64,000 nucleotides of DNA from Paraburkholderia lacunae (GTDB taxonomy: Bacteria; Pseudomonadota; Gammaproteobacteria; Burkholderiales; Burkholderiaceae): NCBI RefSeq assembly GCF_003353175.1, contig NZ_QHKS01000006.1:62001-126000 (forward strand), written 5' to 3'. The position numbers were made by a program, and so were the translations under genes. The notes under the pieces are model-generated. The model had not been told where the DNA came from, ran no database searches, and saw only the letters and a list, made by a program, of their open reading frames with translations. This document shows, one piece after another, positions 43,553 to 52,315 of this stretch. Each line of letters opens with the position of its first letter. Within the stretch, counting starts at the first letter, position 1.

Positions 43553-43573
43553 AACCACGAAATACGGTTACCC
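43553..43573 (-). repeat. Right 21-bp inverted repeat flanking vapBC
   Basis: AACCACGAAATACGGTTACCC is the inverted partner of 42724-42744 with one mismatch. It lies between the vapC stop and the promoter of the fasciclin gene. Confidence 0.8.
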
Positions 43574-43592
43574 GTATTTAATCGAAACGCCT

Positions 43593-43619
43593 GCATCCGC
43601 CGGTTCGTTTGACCCGTAT
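43593..43619 (+). promoter_or_regulatory. Candidate ECF (SigK-like) promoter of the fasciclin gene
   Basis: GCATCC, 15 bases, CCGTAT. It is the same motif with the same spacing as the one upstream of the sigma operon (41160-41186), and its -10 part is 49 bases before the fasciclin ATG. Confidence 0.6.
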
Positions 43620-43668
43620 CTTCGATTGCTTCCAGTCCGGAAGCGTCGATCTTTCGGGGAGAACCGAA

Positions 43669-44253
43669 ATGCAATCCTGCAACGATATGAAGACTATCGG
43701 CGCGATGCTCGCGCTCGCGCTGACCTTGGGCGTGGTGACGCCGGCCGCTACGGCCGGATCGATGTCCACTGATAACACCGTGGAAGTCGGCGGCGCGCCG
43801 ATGTATCCGTCAAAAAATATCATCGATAACGCGGTGAATTCGAAGGACCACACGACGCTGGTTGCGGCCGTCAAGGCCGGCGGTCTCGTCGATACGCTGT
43901 CGGGCAAGGGGCCATTTACGGTGTTCGCGCCGACCAACGAAGCCTTCGCGGCGTTGCCGTCCGGAACAGTCCAGACGCTGCTCAAACCCGAGAACAAGCC
44001 GACACTCGTGAAAGTGCTCACGTATCACGTCGTACCGGGTCGCATCACCGCGCACGACCTCGCCATGGCGGTCGAACAGGGGGGCGGCAAGGCAAACCTG
44101 AAAACGGTCGAGGGCGATTCGCTGATCGTCAGTAAGGACAGCAAAGGTTGGGTCATCACCGACGACAAGGGGGATATCGCACACGTGACGATCGGCGACG
44201 TCATGCAATCCAACGGCGTGATTCATGTCGTCGACACGGTGCTGATGCCTTGA
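43669..44253 (+). CDS. Exported fasciclin (FAS1) domain protein
   Basis: This 194-residue protein has a signal peptide (MKTIGAMLALALTLGVVTPA, preceded by six residues, cleavage near ATAGS) followed by one FAS1 domain: NIIDNAVNSKDHTTLVAAVK, GPFTVFAPTNEAFAALPSGT, LTYHVVPGRI, GDSLIVSK and NGVIHVVDTVLMP. FAS1 proteins act in adhesion or at the envelope. In mycobacteria the FAS1 proteins MPT70/MPT83 are SigK/RskA targets, and here a SigK/RskA-like pair lies 1 kb upstream with a shared promoter motif. ATG 43669 has GGGGAGAACCGAA before it. Confidence 0.93.
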   Translation: MQSCNDMKTIGAMLALALTLGVVTPAATAGSMSTDNTVEVGGAPMYPSKNIIDNAVNSKDHTTLVAAVKAGGLVDTLSGKGPFTVFAPTNEAFAALPSGTVQTLLKPENKPTLVKVLTYHVVPGRITAHDLAMAVEQGGGKANLKTVEGDSLIVSKDSKGWVITDDKGDIAHVTIGDVMQSNGVIHVVDTVLMP

Positions 44254-44448
44254 TGGTCACGCAAAAACCTCGGAGGGGACTGGCTGTTGCGGGCCGACGC
44301 CATAGCGCAAGCCGCTCGTCGGCGTGACGCTGGTGCGGCGCGTTCAAGGTGACTTCGGTGTTGTCCGCAATGGACGGCGATGACGGGTTGGTGCCATCAT
44401 CCGCTGCAGGTCCCTTCGACCCGTCCTGCCCACGACCGGGAGCATCCC

Positions 44449-45144
44449 ATGTGCGGCCGCTATGCTCGAGCCCGCTACGGCATCGATTACCTGATCCCTC
44501 TCGCCAGCGATCGCGATACTCGCTGGCCGCTCCTGAACGAATCGGCACCCGCCGATACCCCGAGCTGGAATGCCGCGCCGGGCAGTCGCCAGCCCGTGAT
44601 CTACCCGGACGGCGCGGTACGGCTGGTGCACTGGGGGTACCGGCCTGCATGGGCCGTCGCAAGAGGCCTACCGCAGATGATCAATGCGAAGGTCGAGAAG
44701 GCGACCAGTTCGGCATGGGCAGCGATGTGGAAAAACGGCCGCATCATTGTGCCGGCCGACTACTGGTACGAATGGAAATCGGAGAGCGACGGCAAGCAGC
44801 CCTATGCCATTCAGGCCAAAAGCGGCGAACCGATGTACGTCGCCGGCCTGACGAATGTTCGCCCGGACACGGAGCAATGCGAAGGCGACGGTTTTGTGAT
44901 CGTGACGGCAGAGGCGGGCGCCGGGCTGGTCGACGTCCACGACCGGCGGCCAGTCGTGTTCTCCGCCAAGGTCGCCCGCGAGTACCTGGACCCGGCAACC
45001 TCCGCCGAACGCGCCGTTCACCTCGCCCTAAGCGCTGCCGAACCACCGGAGGCGTTCACGTGGTTTCCCGTGTCCCGCAAAGTCAACCGGTCCGGACCCG
45101 ATGGGCCGGATCTCGTCGAACCGTTGAAAGGCGACGCACCGTAG
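44449..45144 (+). CDS. SOS response-associated protein YedK/HMCES (SRAP domain)
   Basis: This 231-residue SRAP-domain protein has the invariant Cys2 directly after Met (MCGRYARA), NAKVEKATSS with the conserved Asn, the active-site Glu in ADYWYEWK and His in LVDVHDRRPVVF. The protein forms a covalent crosslink through Cys2 to abasic sites in single-stranded DNA and protects them. CGGGAGCATCCC precedes the ATG. It is a single-gene unit. Confidence 0.95.
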   Translation: MCGRYARARYGIDYLIPLASDRDTRWPLLNESAPADTPSWNAAPGSRQPVIYPDGAVRLVHWGYRPAWAVARGLPQMINAKVEKATSSAWAAMWKNGRIIVPADYWYEWKSESDGKQPYAIQAKSGEPMYVAGLTNVRPDTEQCEGDGFVIVTAEAGAGLVDVHDRRPVVFSAKVAREYLDPATSAERAVHLALSAAEPPEAFTWFPVSRKVNRSGPDGPDLVEPLKGDAP

Positions 45145-45254
45145 CTCGCAGATCCAGCCGCCGGCATTGCTTCGAATCGGATTAATTCCTTTCGTATTAC
45201 GTAGGCAGCCGATCCGTGCGTTAGGTCGCGGCGCTGCAGTCCTGCAGTCCTGCG

Positions 45255-45521
45255 TTAAAGGTCAGCGGCCGATAGCGTGACACGTTCGCCTGTGTCCGGC
45301 GCTGCTTTCGCCTCCACAGCGTGCAACAGCCGACGCTTGCCAAGCTCGAAGGCGAGCAGCAATTGTCTGGGAGTCGGGTTCGCAGCACCGAGTTCTTTGC
45401 AAACGACTTCGCTAGGCAGCGCAAAGGCGCAATATCCCCAGCCGAAGCCATACGCCGAAAACAACACGGTAGAGTCGGCAAAGAGGATTGGCGCAGTCAG
45501 ATTGATGGTGGGCTGGTTCAT
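45255..45521 (-). CDS. Small DUF1488-like protein
   Basis: This 88-residue protein begins MNQPTINLTAPILFADSTVL, has a middle CAFALPSEVVCKELGAANPT, a helix PRQLLLAFELGKRRLLHAVE and ends GERVTLSAADL. The layout resembles DUF1488 proteins of proteobacteria, but the match is by eye. The binding site GGAGGG precedes the ATG by nine bases, supporting this start over a longer frame. Confidence 0.7.
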   Translation of the reverse strand: MNQPTINLTAPILFADSTVLFSAYGFGWGYCAFALPSEVVCKELGAANPTPRQLLLAFELGKRRLLHAVEAKAAPDTGERVTLSAADL

Positions 45522-45964
45522 GACTGATCGCCCTCCTATCCGACGGAAATGTCTTTTGGATTCTTGCATGCTGACCTTACAAAAGTCCGTGCGTAAGGGT
45601 AAGTGACAACGAGGTGCTTTGCTACCCGCGCACGTTGCAAGGCTGCAATCGAAAAAGCTGCAGGATTGTTCACGCTCGCCAGGCGCGTGTCGCATGGGTC
45701 AGCGGTCGGACAAAGGTTGCTCTTCGTCTTCGCCGCCCTCAATGATGATTGTTATTGGTCTGACGAATACGCAGCAGCGAATACGCGCGCAGGTATTGTG
45801 AGCTACCGGGACCAGCACGGTGTGATCCGGATTCGAGGCAGCCCATCTATGCGAGTGCATAACGGTGCCGTTTCGGTTTGCGTCCGGTGAGTTTTCCGGC
45901 CCATGACGCAATTCAAGCACGCAATTCAAGCACGCAGCTCAGGCACGAAACTCAGGCACGAAAC
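45522..45964. other. 443-base region without a supported gene
   Basis: No coding region is convincing here. The right end contains a 13-bp tandem repeat (45907-45971) just past the stop of the next gene on the minus strand. Confidence 0.5.
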
Positions 45965-45971
45965 TCAAGCG
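45907..45971. repeat. 13-bp tandem repeat, five units
   Basis: The units are CGCAATTCAAGCA twice, CGCAGCTCAGGCA, CGAAACTCAGGCA and CGAAACTCAAGCG. The last unit contains the stop codon of the minus-strand gene at 45965. Confidence 0.9.
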
Positions 45972-46213
45972 GCTAGCCGGTAACCGTTCATCGCGGGTCG
46001 GGCGGTCTGGGGCGGAAATACGCACCAGCAGCCGTCACGATGGCGAAAGAAGAATATTGCCCGCGAGCCGCCCGGAGCTAACGCCTCGACATGGACGTAG
46101 CGTCCGCTGTCTCCACGCATACGACCAAACTGCACTACGCGGATCCGCATGGACGCAGCGGGTGCGAGCCACTTGTCGACCAGATAGTGCAGGGACTTCT
46201 CGGCGGTGTTCAT
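45965..46213 (-). CDS. Small conserved hypothetical protein
   Basis: This 82-residue protein begins MNTAEKSLHYLVDKWLAPAA, continues MRIRVVQFGRMRGDSGRYVH, RAIFFFRHRDGCWCVFPP and ends NGYRLAA. It looks like a compact beta-rich domain and similar short proteins recur in Burkholderia genomes, with no known function. A strong ribosome binding site (AAGGAGAGGGATC) precedes the ATG. Its stop lies within the 13-bp repeat. Confidence 0.78.
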   Translation of the reverse strand: MNTAEKSLHYLVDKWLAPAASMRIRVVQFGRMRGDSGRYVHVEALAPGGSRAIFFFRHRDGCWCVFPPQTARPAMNGYRLAA

Positions 46214-46360
46214 GATCCCTCTCCTTCGACCTCGCCCCTCCGGTCACGCTATCGGCGGCTGGAGTGCAGCGACCGAAGTGCGATGGGAGTTGATTAGAGA
46301 GTAGGATCGGCTAACGATTTGCGATAGTTAATGTTTTTAACGATAACGATAAACTAAACG

Positions 46361-46564
46361 TTATGTATTTCGGCACCCAGTCCACCCGAGGTTTCCAGGA
46401 AGAGCGCGGTCGCCGGCTTTGATTGCGCGGCCTGCCTGGCCGCTCGAGATTGGCTCCGCGGTTGCGCGCTCCATGACAGGGTAAATTTCCGGCGATGCAT
46501 TGAGCGGCGGCTTGCCCGCCTTGAAGTCGGCCTTGAAAGCGTCTCGTCTATCTTGCAGCGACAT
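46361..46564 (-). pseudogene. N-terminal remnant of an AhpC/TSA-type peroxiredoxin-like gene
   Basis: The frame MSLQDRRDAFKADFKAGKPP then NASPEIYPVMERATAEPISS and GQAGRAIKAGDRA matches the first 55 residues of peroxiredoxin-like AhpC/TSA proteins, which normally run to about 210 residues. After that the reading frame leaves the family and stops; no cysteine active site follows in any frame. It is a 3'-truncated remnant in a 589-base stretch (46214-46802) that holds no other gene. Confidence 0.6.
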
Positions 46565-46802
46565 GAGCGTTCGCTGTTGAGCGGATCGTTCTGAATCGGC
46601 TTTGCGATGAGGCGAGCCGTGTGTTCGGCCTGCACTCCATCGTCCTGAAACGCTCGTCGCTCAGGCAGGTATCCGCCCGGAATGACTGCCATGCCTGCAG
46701 CAAGCGAAATCTGCCCTTGACTCCCTTAAGCAGACGTTAAGCGACTGTCTGTCATGCTTGGTTATGGTTTCTGTTTAACTATGAATAAGGGCATTCATCA
46801 AT

Positions 46803-47630
46803 ATGAAAAGCGACGCGCGGCAGATATTGGAACATGCGGTCAGCAAAGTCCCGCAAGTCACATTCGGCTTCTGGGTTGTCAAGATTGCCGGAACTACGCT
46901 TGGAGAAACGGGCGGCGACTGGGTGACGATGTCGCTCAACCTGGGCTATCTGATCGGCTCGGCCATTTTTGCGGTCATCTTTATCGGACTCGTTTCGGGA
47001 CAAATCAAGGCCGAGCGGTTTCATCCGTCCTTGTATTGGGCGACGATCGTCGCGACCACGACGCTCGGCACGACCATGGCCGACTTCTTCGATCGATCGA
47101 TGGGTGTAGGTTATCCGGGCGGCGTCGCCATCGTGTCGGCACTGCTGCTTGCGAGCCTCGCCATCTGGTACAAGGTGGAGGGCAGTGTGTCGGTCCAGAG
47201 CATCACGACGCCCAAGGCCGAGTGGTTCTACTGGATCACCATCCTCTTTTCGCAGACGCTGGGTACCGCGCTGGGCGACTGGGTAGCAGGCTCGGATCGC
47301 GGCGGCCTGGGTCTCGGATACGAGTACGGCGCGCTGATTTTCGGCGGCGGCCTGGCGATTGTGGCGGGTCTTTATTTCTGGAAGCGTATCTCGCACACGC
47401 TGCTGTTCTGGGCCGCCTTTATCCTGACGCGTCCGCTTGGCGCGACGCTTGGAGATTTCCTCGACAAGCCCGTCGCCGATGGCGGCCTGCACGTCAGTCG
47501 GCTGTATGCGTCGGTGATATTGCTGGTTTTCATTGTTGCGTGCGTCATGCTGATTCCGCAACGCCCGGCAACCCGGACAAAGCCGGTGAGAGCGAGCGGC
47601 ACATACGGGGGTGCGCCTGAGGGGTATTGA
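46803..47630 (+). CDS. DUF347 (COG4705) membrane protein with fourfold repeat
   Basis: This 275-residue inner-membrane protein has four repeats of a helix pair, each marked by a TLGxxxxD-type motif: AGTTLGETGGDWV, TTTLGTTMADFFD, SQTLGTALGDWVA and TRPLGATLGDFLD. This is the DUF347 architecture, whose conserved Thr/Gly/Asp residues suggest ion handling; the substrate is unproven. The gene is convergent to the lyase gene and separated from it by a strong hairpin. Confidence 0.9.
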   Translation: MKSDARQILEHAVSKVPQVTFGFWVVKIAGTTLGETGGDWVTMSLNLGYLIGSAIFAVIFIGLVSGQIKAERFHPSLYWATIVATTTLGTTMADFFDRSMGVGYPGGVAIVSALLLASLAIWYKVEGSVSVQSITTPKAEWFYWITILFSQTLGTALGDWVAGSDRGGLGLGYEYGALIFGGGLAIVAGLYFWKRISHTLLFWAAFILTRPLGATLGDFLDKPVADGGLHVSRLYASVILLVFIVACVMLIPQRPATRTKPVRASGTYGGAPEGY

Positions 47631-47682
47631 GTCTGCCTGGCGCCGAGGCTGGTCCGGTGCATGTCCGCCAACGGCAAACGTT

Positions 47683-47710
47683 GCCAGATGCCGCGCCACC
47701 GGCATCTGGC
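47683..47710. terminator. Bidirectional hairpin between convergent genes
   Basis: GCCAGATGCCG and CGGCATCTGGC form an 11-bp perfect stem with a 6-base loop, placed between the DUF347 gene and the end of the lyase gene, 10 bases after the latter's stop. Confidence 0.65.
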
Positions 47711-47720
47711 CCGCGTGTCG

Positions 47721-50009
47721 CTACGCGGCAATCAATGCCGCAATCTGCGCAGCACTAAGCGCGTTACGGTAGATGCGAAACTCGTCGATCAAGCCGTTGA
47801 AATACGGGTCGGCTGAAAACTGCGAACGGCCGATCCAGTTCTGGTTCGTACTTTCCAGACGGAACGGCGCAAACGACATCGCCGTGTTGGAGCCGATCTC
47901 GCTGCCGTTCAGGTACAGCGTGCCGACATTGCCCGACAGCGTTACCGCGACGTGAACCCATTGCCCCGTGGGCAGCGCGACGTTGCCGTCGATGTCCTGC
48001 TCGCCGGCGCCGCCATTGAGTGTGATCGCGAAGCGTGCGAACCCGCTATTGGCGCGCGGCGTCAGCATCATGTAGCGGCCCGTGCCTGAGCCGAAGTCGA
48101 ATACGCGCTCCCAGGTCTTCGCCGCGTTCCAGTAGACCCAGGCCGCGATCGTGAAGTCCGACACGTCGGCCACGAGGTTGCCCGGCAGGCTGACATAGCC
48201 CGTGCTGCCGTCGAGCGACACGGCATTGCCTTTCTTGCCGGCCGCCCGGCTCGCACCACCGACCAGCGTACCGGTATGTCCGTTCCCGCTCGAATCGGCC
48301 GCGCTCGTGCCGCTGCTTTCGTCGAATGTCAGCCAGGTCTGCAGTTGCACAGCCGTGACCGCAACAGCCTCGTTCGACGCAGCCGTTTCACCGGACGACG
48401 TCACCGCAGTCACGACGTAGTAGTAGGTGCCGGCTGCAAGACCGCTGTCCGTATAGCTGAGCAGATCGGTGACACCGCTCGCAATGGATGTATAGGGTCC
48501 GCCCGACGTGGTGCCGCGCTTGACGTTATAGCTCGTCGCATACGCCGTGCCCCACCACGACAGGATGACCTGCCCCGCGCTCGCGCTTGCGCTCAGCGCG
48601 CTCGGCGCCGCACCGCTTGCGATCGCGTCCAGCGTGCAGGTCAGCGTTCCGTAGCCCAGTTGGTCGTAGCCGCCGCTGTTCGGCCCATAGTCGCCTCCGC
48701 CACCTTCCGGCTGGACCAGTGCCGCGAATTTCTGCGTATAAGGCGCGGCCAAACCCTTGCGGTTGACGTAGTGGTTGTAGACCAGCGCCCAGCAAGGCCG
48801 CTGCGTACCTTGAGCCGAAGTCGAAAATACCGTCTGGTTGACGTTGTCGACATTGTTGTAGCGTACGTACGGCACGGTGTAATAGGTCGTGCCCGACTGG
48901 ATCAGGTTGCTTTTCGCAACGTATTCGGCGCCCATCAGGAAGCGGTTGTTGTCGTAGCCATAGAGGTCGACTCCCTGATTCCAGGCCATTTCGCAGATCG
49001 CTCCCCCGAGCGCGATGCCGAGCGTGGCGTGCCCCTGGTCACGTCCCGATTCCTGCCATTGGCCAAGGTAGCCCGGATGAACGTAGTACACAGCTTGCTG
49101 GATCGCGCCGTTGCCTGCGCCGCTCTTGAAGTAGATGACGGACTCGTCGAATAACGCCTGGTCGTCGCATAGCACGCCGATGGCCATGATCGATGCCATG
49201 TTGCACAGATCCCAGTTGGCCCAATAGTGAGTCACGTCGGTATTGTTGTGCCGGTTGATGAAATCGTGATTGATCGGATAAAAGATGTTGCGCATCATGC
49301 TCTGGAAGCGCGCGAGGTCGGCAGCCGCCCAGCCTGAATAGGTGCGCATGATTTCACCGGCATTGGCGAATTCATAGCCGTAGATGCCGGCCGCGAGATC
49401 GGCGTTCGTATCGCCGCCGATCCCGGTCAACGTGGACGACCATGCGTTCATGATCTGCACCGCCTTGTCGGCATAAGCGGTGTTGCCGGTGACTTTCCAG
49501 CGCAATGCGCATGCGTACGCCGCCGCGATGTCATTGAACAGCAAGGCGTAGTTCTGCGCATGCACCCCGTCGCTACCCCGATAGACGACCGCCTGTGGGC
49601 TCGGGTTCCAGGACAGGCTGGCATGACTGTTCGCAATCAGGCGGTTCCAGCTATCGACCCACGGCGAACCATTCGCCGCGACCTTTTGGCTCATCCGGTC
49701 GAAATCGGCCTGGGTGTGCAACAGACCTGGATGGACGAACGTGCCGGATGAGGTAGCGCTTAACACCGCCGAGCGCGACGCGGCCGCCGCAAGCGCTGAC
49801 CCGGATGACGCTTCGGCGTTGCCGCCACCGCCGCCGCAGGCGGACAGCGCCAACGCACCGAGGCTGTAGAGGAATGTACGACGCGAAATGCCTTCAGCAA
49901 TGTGTGCCTGCATCGCGAACGAATCCGTTTGTCCGGACGATGTTTCAGAAGTGTCTGGATTCACGTGAGTTCGTTGCATATCGACTTTGCTCGATTTCGA
50001 TCTCTTCAT
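47721..50009 (-). CDS. Exported alginate-lyase-family lipoprotein with Fn3 and LamG domains
   Basis: This 762-residue protein has a twin-arginine-like lipoprotein signal (SRRTFLYSLGALALSACGGG) near residue 45. The catalytic alpha-toroid domain (about 90-480) shows FVHPGLLHTQADFDRMSQKV, NRHNNTDVTHYWANWDLCNM, and ESGRDQGHATLGIALGG with His and Arg typical of alginate/heparinase-like lyases. A fibronectin type III domain follows (about 500-580; YSNVKRGTTS-like, TYYYVVTAVTSSGETAASNE). A LamG/concanavalin-like domain ends the protein (about 590-762; LDGSTGYVSLPGNL; WVHVAVTLSGNVGTLYLNG). It probably degrades a uronic-acid polysaccharide outside the cell. ATG 50009 follows GGAGCAAAT. Confidence 0.87.
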   Translation of the reverse strand: MKRSKSSKVDMQRTHVNPDTSETSSGQTDSFAMQAHIAEGISRRTFLYSLGALALSACGGGGGNAEASSGSALAAAASRSAVLSATSSGTFVHPGLLHTQADFDRMSQKVAANGSPWVDSWNRLIANSHASLSWNPSPQAVVYRGSDGVHAQNYALLFNDIAAAYACALRWKVTGNTAYADKAVQIMNAWSSTLTGIGGDTNADLAAGIYGYEFANAGEIMRTYSGWAAADLARFQSMMRNIFYPINHDFINRHNNTDVTHYWANWDLCNMASIMAIGVLCDDQALFDESVIYFKSGAGNGAIQQAVYYVHPGYLGQWQESGRDQGHATLGIALGGAICEMAWNQGVDLYGYDNNRFLMGAEYVAKSNLIQSGTTYYTVPYVRYNNVDNVNQTVFSTSAQGTQRPCWALVYNHYVNRKGLAAPYTQKFAALVQPEGGGGDYGPNSGGYDQLGYGTLTCTLDAIASGAAPSALSASASAGQVILSWWGTAYATSYNVKRGTTSGGPYTSIASGVTDLLSYTDSGLAAGTYYYVVTAVTSSGETAASNEAVAVTAVQLQTWLTFDESSGTSAADSSGNGHTGTLVGGASRAAGKKGNAVSLDGSTGYVSLPGNLVADVSDFTIAAWVYWNAAKTWERVFDFGSGTGRYMMLTPRANSGFARFAITLNGGAGEQDIDGNVALPTGQWVHVAVTLSGNVGTLYLNGSEIGSNTAMSFAPFRLESTNQNWIGRSQFSADPYFNGLIDEFRIYRNALSAAQIAALIAA

Positions 50010-50745
50010 ATTTGCTCCATCTCTGAATGGGACGCGCCCGGCGGTCGATTCACGAAGCGATTCCGGGCGTCGCCGATAGTTGGCAAACGTTTGCGCTCGC
50101 GGCCGCAATGTTCCTCGCCTGTACCAACCGGCGAACGAAATCATCACGACCTGTTTGTCTGTTGCAGTTCAGTGAACCCTGATGGTGTCACTCAGGTTTT
50201 GATACGCGCGTTCAGTAATCGGTAATGTTTTCTGTTTTGCCGGATGGTTTGTCACGATACGCTTTTGTGCTGCGACGTCGAATCTGAATGCGAATACCGG
50301 TTGATTCTTTTCGATCGTTTAAGACTGCCGATATCGCATCCAATCAAGCGATATCGATAGATGATACTAAGCCAGGACATCGCTGCGCCGCCGGAATAAA
50401 GCCGTGACGAGCGCGGCTGGCGGCGCCTGCCGATGATCCGCGCTCCTCCATGGTATACGGCCACGACCGGTCATTCTGAAGAGCGCAAGCCGATGCTAAT
50501 TCATTGGCTTGAGGCAAGTCGCCGGATATCAATCAAATTTCAGCAATGGTCTATGAAGAAGCAAGGAAATCCTTATAAAAAAATCAGGATTTATTTACCG
50601 GGAAATGTTCCTGGAATGAACGAGCCTGAGGAATAGGCTCGCGGAAGTCAGCGAATAAGGCGCACGAGGATAAAGAATTCCCCGGCGAACGGCAGCGACT
50701 CGAACTTGCGCTAGCGGTGCGAGAGGGCGGCGCTCGAGGCGCGCG
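50010..50745. other. 736-base AT-richer region without a supported gene
   Basis: The GC content is clearly lower than in the flanking genes, especially 50210-50660. Short frames occur on both strands but none shows a family pattern. It should contain the lyase promoter near 50020-50200. The base composition suggests acquired DNA. Confidence 0.5.
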
Positions 50746-52008
50746 TCAACTTTCCGAACCGGCCGCCCGCGAGAGTCCATCGTGCTCGCCGTGCAACTCG
50801 TCGCGGCGCGGCGACGCATCGCGGTCGATCTCCCGCTGATGCGGCCGCCCCGGCAGGTGCACCGAGGTGCTCAGCGTCTTGCCGAACGAGATGCATGGCG
50901 ATTCGATGAATCGATACGTAAGCGCTGCGCTTGCACAGAGCAGAACGAGATAGGCAAGACCGACAAGCCAGAATGCCTGCATGCTGGTGAATGCAAACGA
51001 GCGGATGGCGGGGATGGAAAAGAACAGCGTGAGGAACAGCCCTTGGGCAAGGTAGATGCTATAGCTCGCTTGTCCCAGCATCTGCACGGACCGGCTCGTC
51101 AGTAGGCCGAATACGGTAGCGCCGGAGCTGATCAGATAGAAGAGGAGCGCATAGTACGCGACAGACATCGGAGACAGTGTCTCGAATGCCTGTGGCGCAG
51201 CAAACATCGCGGCAAGCAGCAACAAAGCGGCAGACGACGCCATGCGGTTGTCGAGATGAATCCGGCGGCTCGCATGATGAAGCGACGCAGCGCTCATCCC
51301 GACAAGGTACAGCGAGGCGAACATGGGCATCGTCTTGTGGCTCGTCAGCCCCGCAACCAGCAGGCAGACGGTCAGGGCCAGCAACGGGAAGAGCACGCGG
51401 GTCTTCTTTCCGGATAGCAGGGCCAGCACCGGCAGGCACGCGTAGAAGAGCCACTCCCAACGCAATGTCCACGTTACGCCGGCCAGAATCAGATCAGCCC
51501 TCGGGTGGCCGTTCACGGTATGCGGCACGTCGACGATGCCCACGGCGAGCCAGCTCAGCACCTGGTAGGCGACGCTGCCTGCCGGCTCGCGCAGTACGAA
51601 GCCGGTGCGCGCAAAGACGACAAGCAGCATGATGCCGACAACGAACAAATACATCGGACCAATGCGAAACAGACGCGCTATATACAACCGCAACCAATCC
51701 GTCTTGATGCCGGCCTGAAGGATCTTTTCCCAGAAGACGAACCCCGTGATCATAAAAAACAGTGGAAAGGACTCGAAATAGCCGATCATGCCTTCCCATT
51801 CGCCCGTCTCGATGGCCTTGTGGGTGCGCAGCAAGTGACTGACGGCGACATTGATCGCAAGAAAGGCGCGCATTCCATTTATCGCGGCGTTGCGTGCAGG
51901 TGGCGAACTCGCCGACGCGGCGTTCGACCGTCCTTGCCATAGCTGGAAAATCCCGAAGGTGGTCGCCAGCAAGAGGATGCTCGGCAAGGCGGAGGAATAA
52001 CCGATCAT
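50746..52008 (-). CDS. Acyltransferase 3 family membrane protein (OafA/YrhL type)
   Basis: This 420-residue protein has about ten membrane helices. The family motif NGMRAFLAINVAVSHLLRTH carries the catalytic His, and ITGFVFWEKI and WTLRWEWLFYACLPVLALLS with the conserved Glu are typical of O-acetyl/acyltransferases that decorate surface polysaccharides. The 45-residue tail is charged. ATG 52008 was chosen because CCGGAG lies six bases before it; longer frames reach 52116. Confidence 0.9.
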   Translation of the reverse strand: MIGYSSALPSILLLATTFGIFQLWQGRSNAASASSPPARNAAINGMRAFLAINVAVSHLLRTHKAIETGEWEGMIGYFESFPLFFMITGFVFWEKILQAGIKTDWLRLYIARLFRIGPMYLFVVGIMLLVVFARTGFVLREPAGSVAYQVLSWLAVGIVDVPHTVNGHPRADLILAGVTWTLRWEWLFYACLPVLALLSGKKTRVLFPLLALTVCLLVAGLTSHKTMPMFASLYLVGMSAASLHHASRRIHLDNRMASSAALLLLAAMFAAPQAFETLSPMSVAYYALLFYLISSGATVFGLLTSRSVQMLGQASYSIYLAQGLFLTLFFSIPAIRSFAFTSMQAFWLVGLAYLVLLCASAALTYRFIESPCISFGKTLSTSVHLPGRPHQREIDRDASPRRDELHGEHDGLSRAAGSES

Positions 52009-52315
52009 GGACATCTCCGGTCTCAGGTCTCGTGGAACGGGCCAAGCGAGAGCGGTGCTTGACCGAAGCAGCGATCGTCTGCCCGCCATGACCGCGTTCA
52101 CCGGCTTCACTCGCATGCAGTAGGGCAGCGCCTTGGCGGCGCTGTGTGCAGGCTTCCTTCCTGGGTACGCAAAGAGAGCCGCGTTCTTTCGTGTGGAACG
52201 TGGTCGGGAGGCTCAGTTGTCCCCTCGTTGTCTCCGTTTCCGTTTTATAGACCCGAGTATGGGTCGTCAATGGGGGTGGTTCCCCAAACGCCCGGAATTC
52301 TGGAGGCCGGACGCG
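52009..52315. other. Intergenic region
   Basis: Nothing beyond the acyltransferase upstream region is supported in these 307 bases. Confidence 0.5.

Noticed and set aside
50433..50636. Short plus-strand frame with a low-GC, Lys-rich product (MLIHWLEASRRISIKF-type)
   Set aside because: The ribosome binding site is weak, no family pattern is visible and the region is AT-rich, where chance frames differ in composition; not enough support for a gene.
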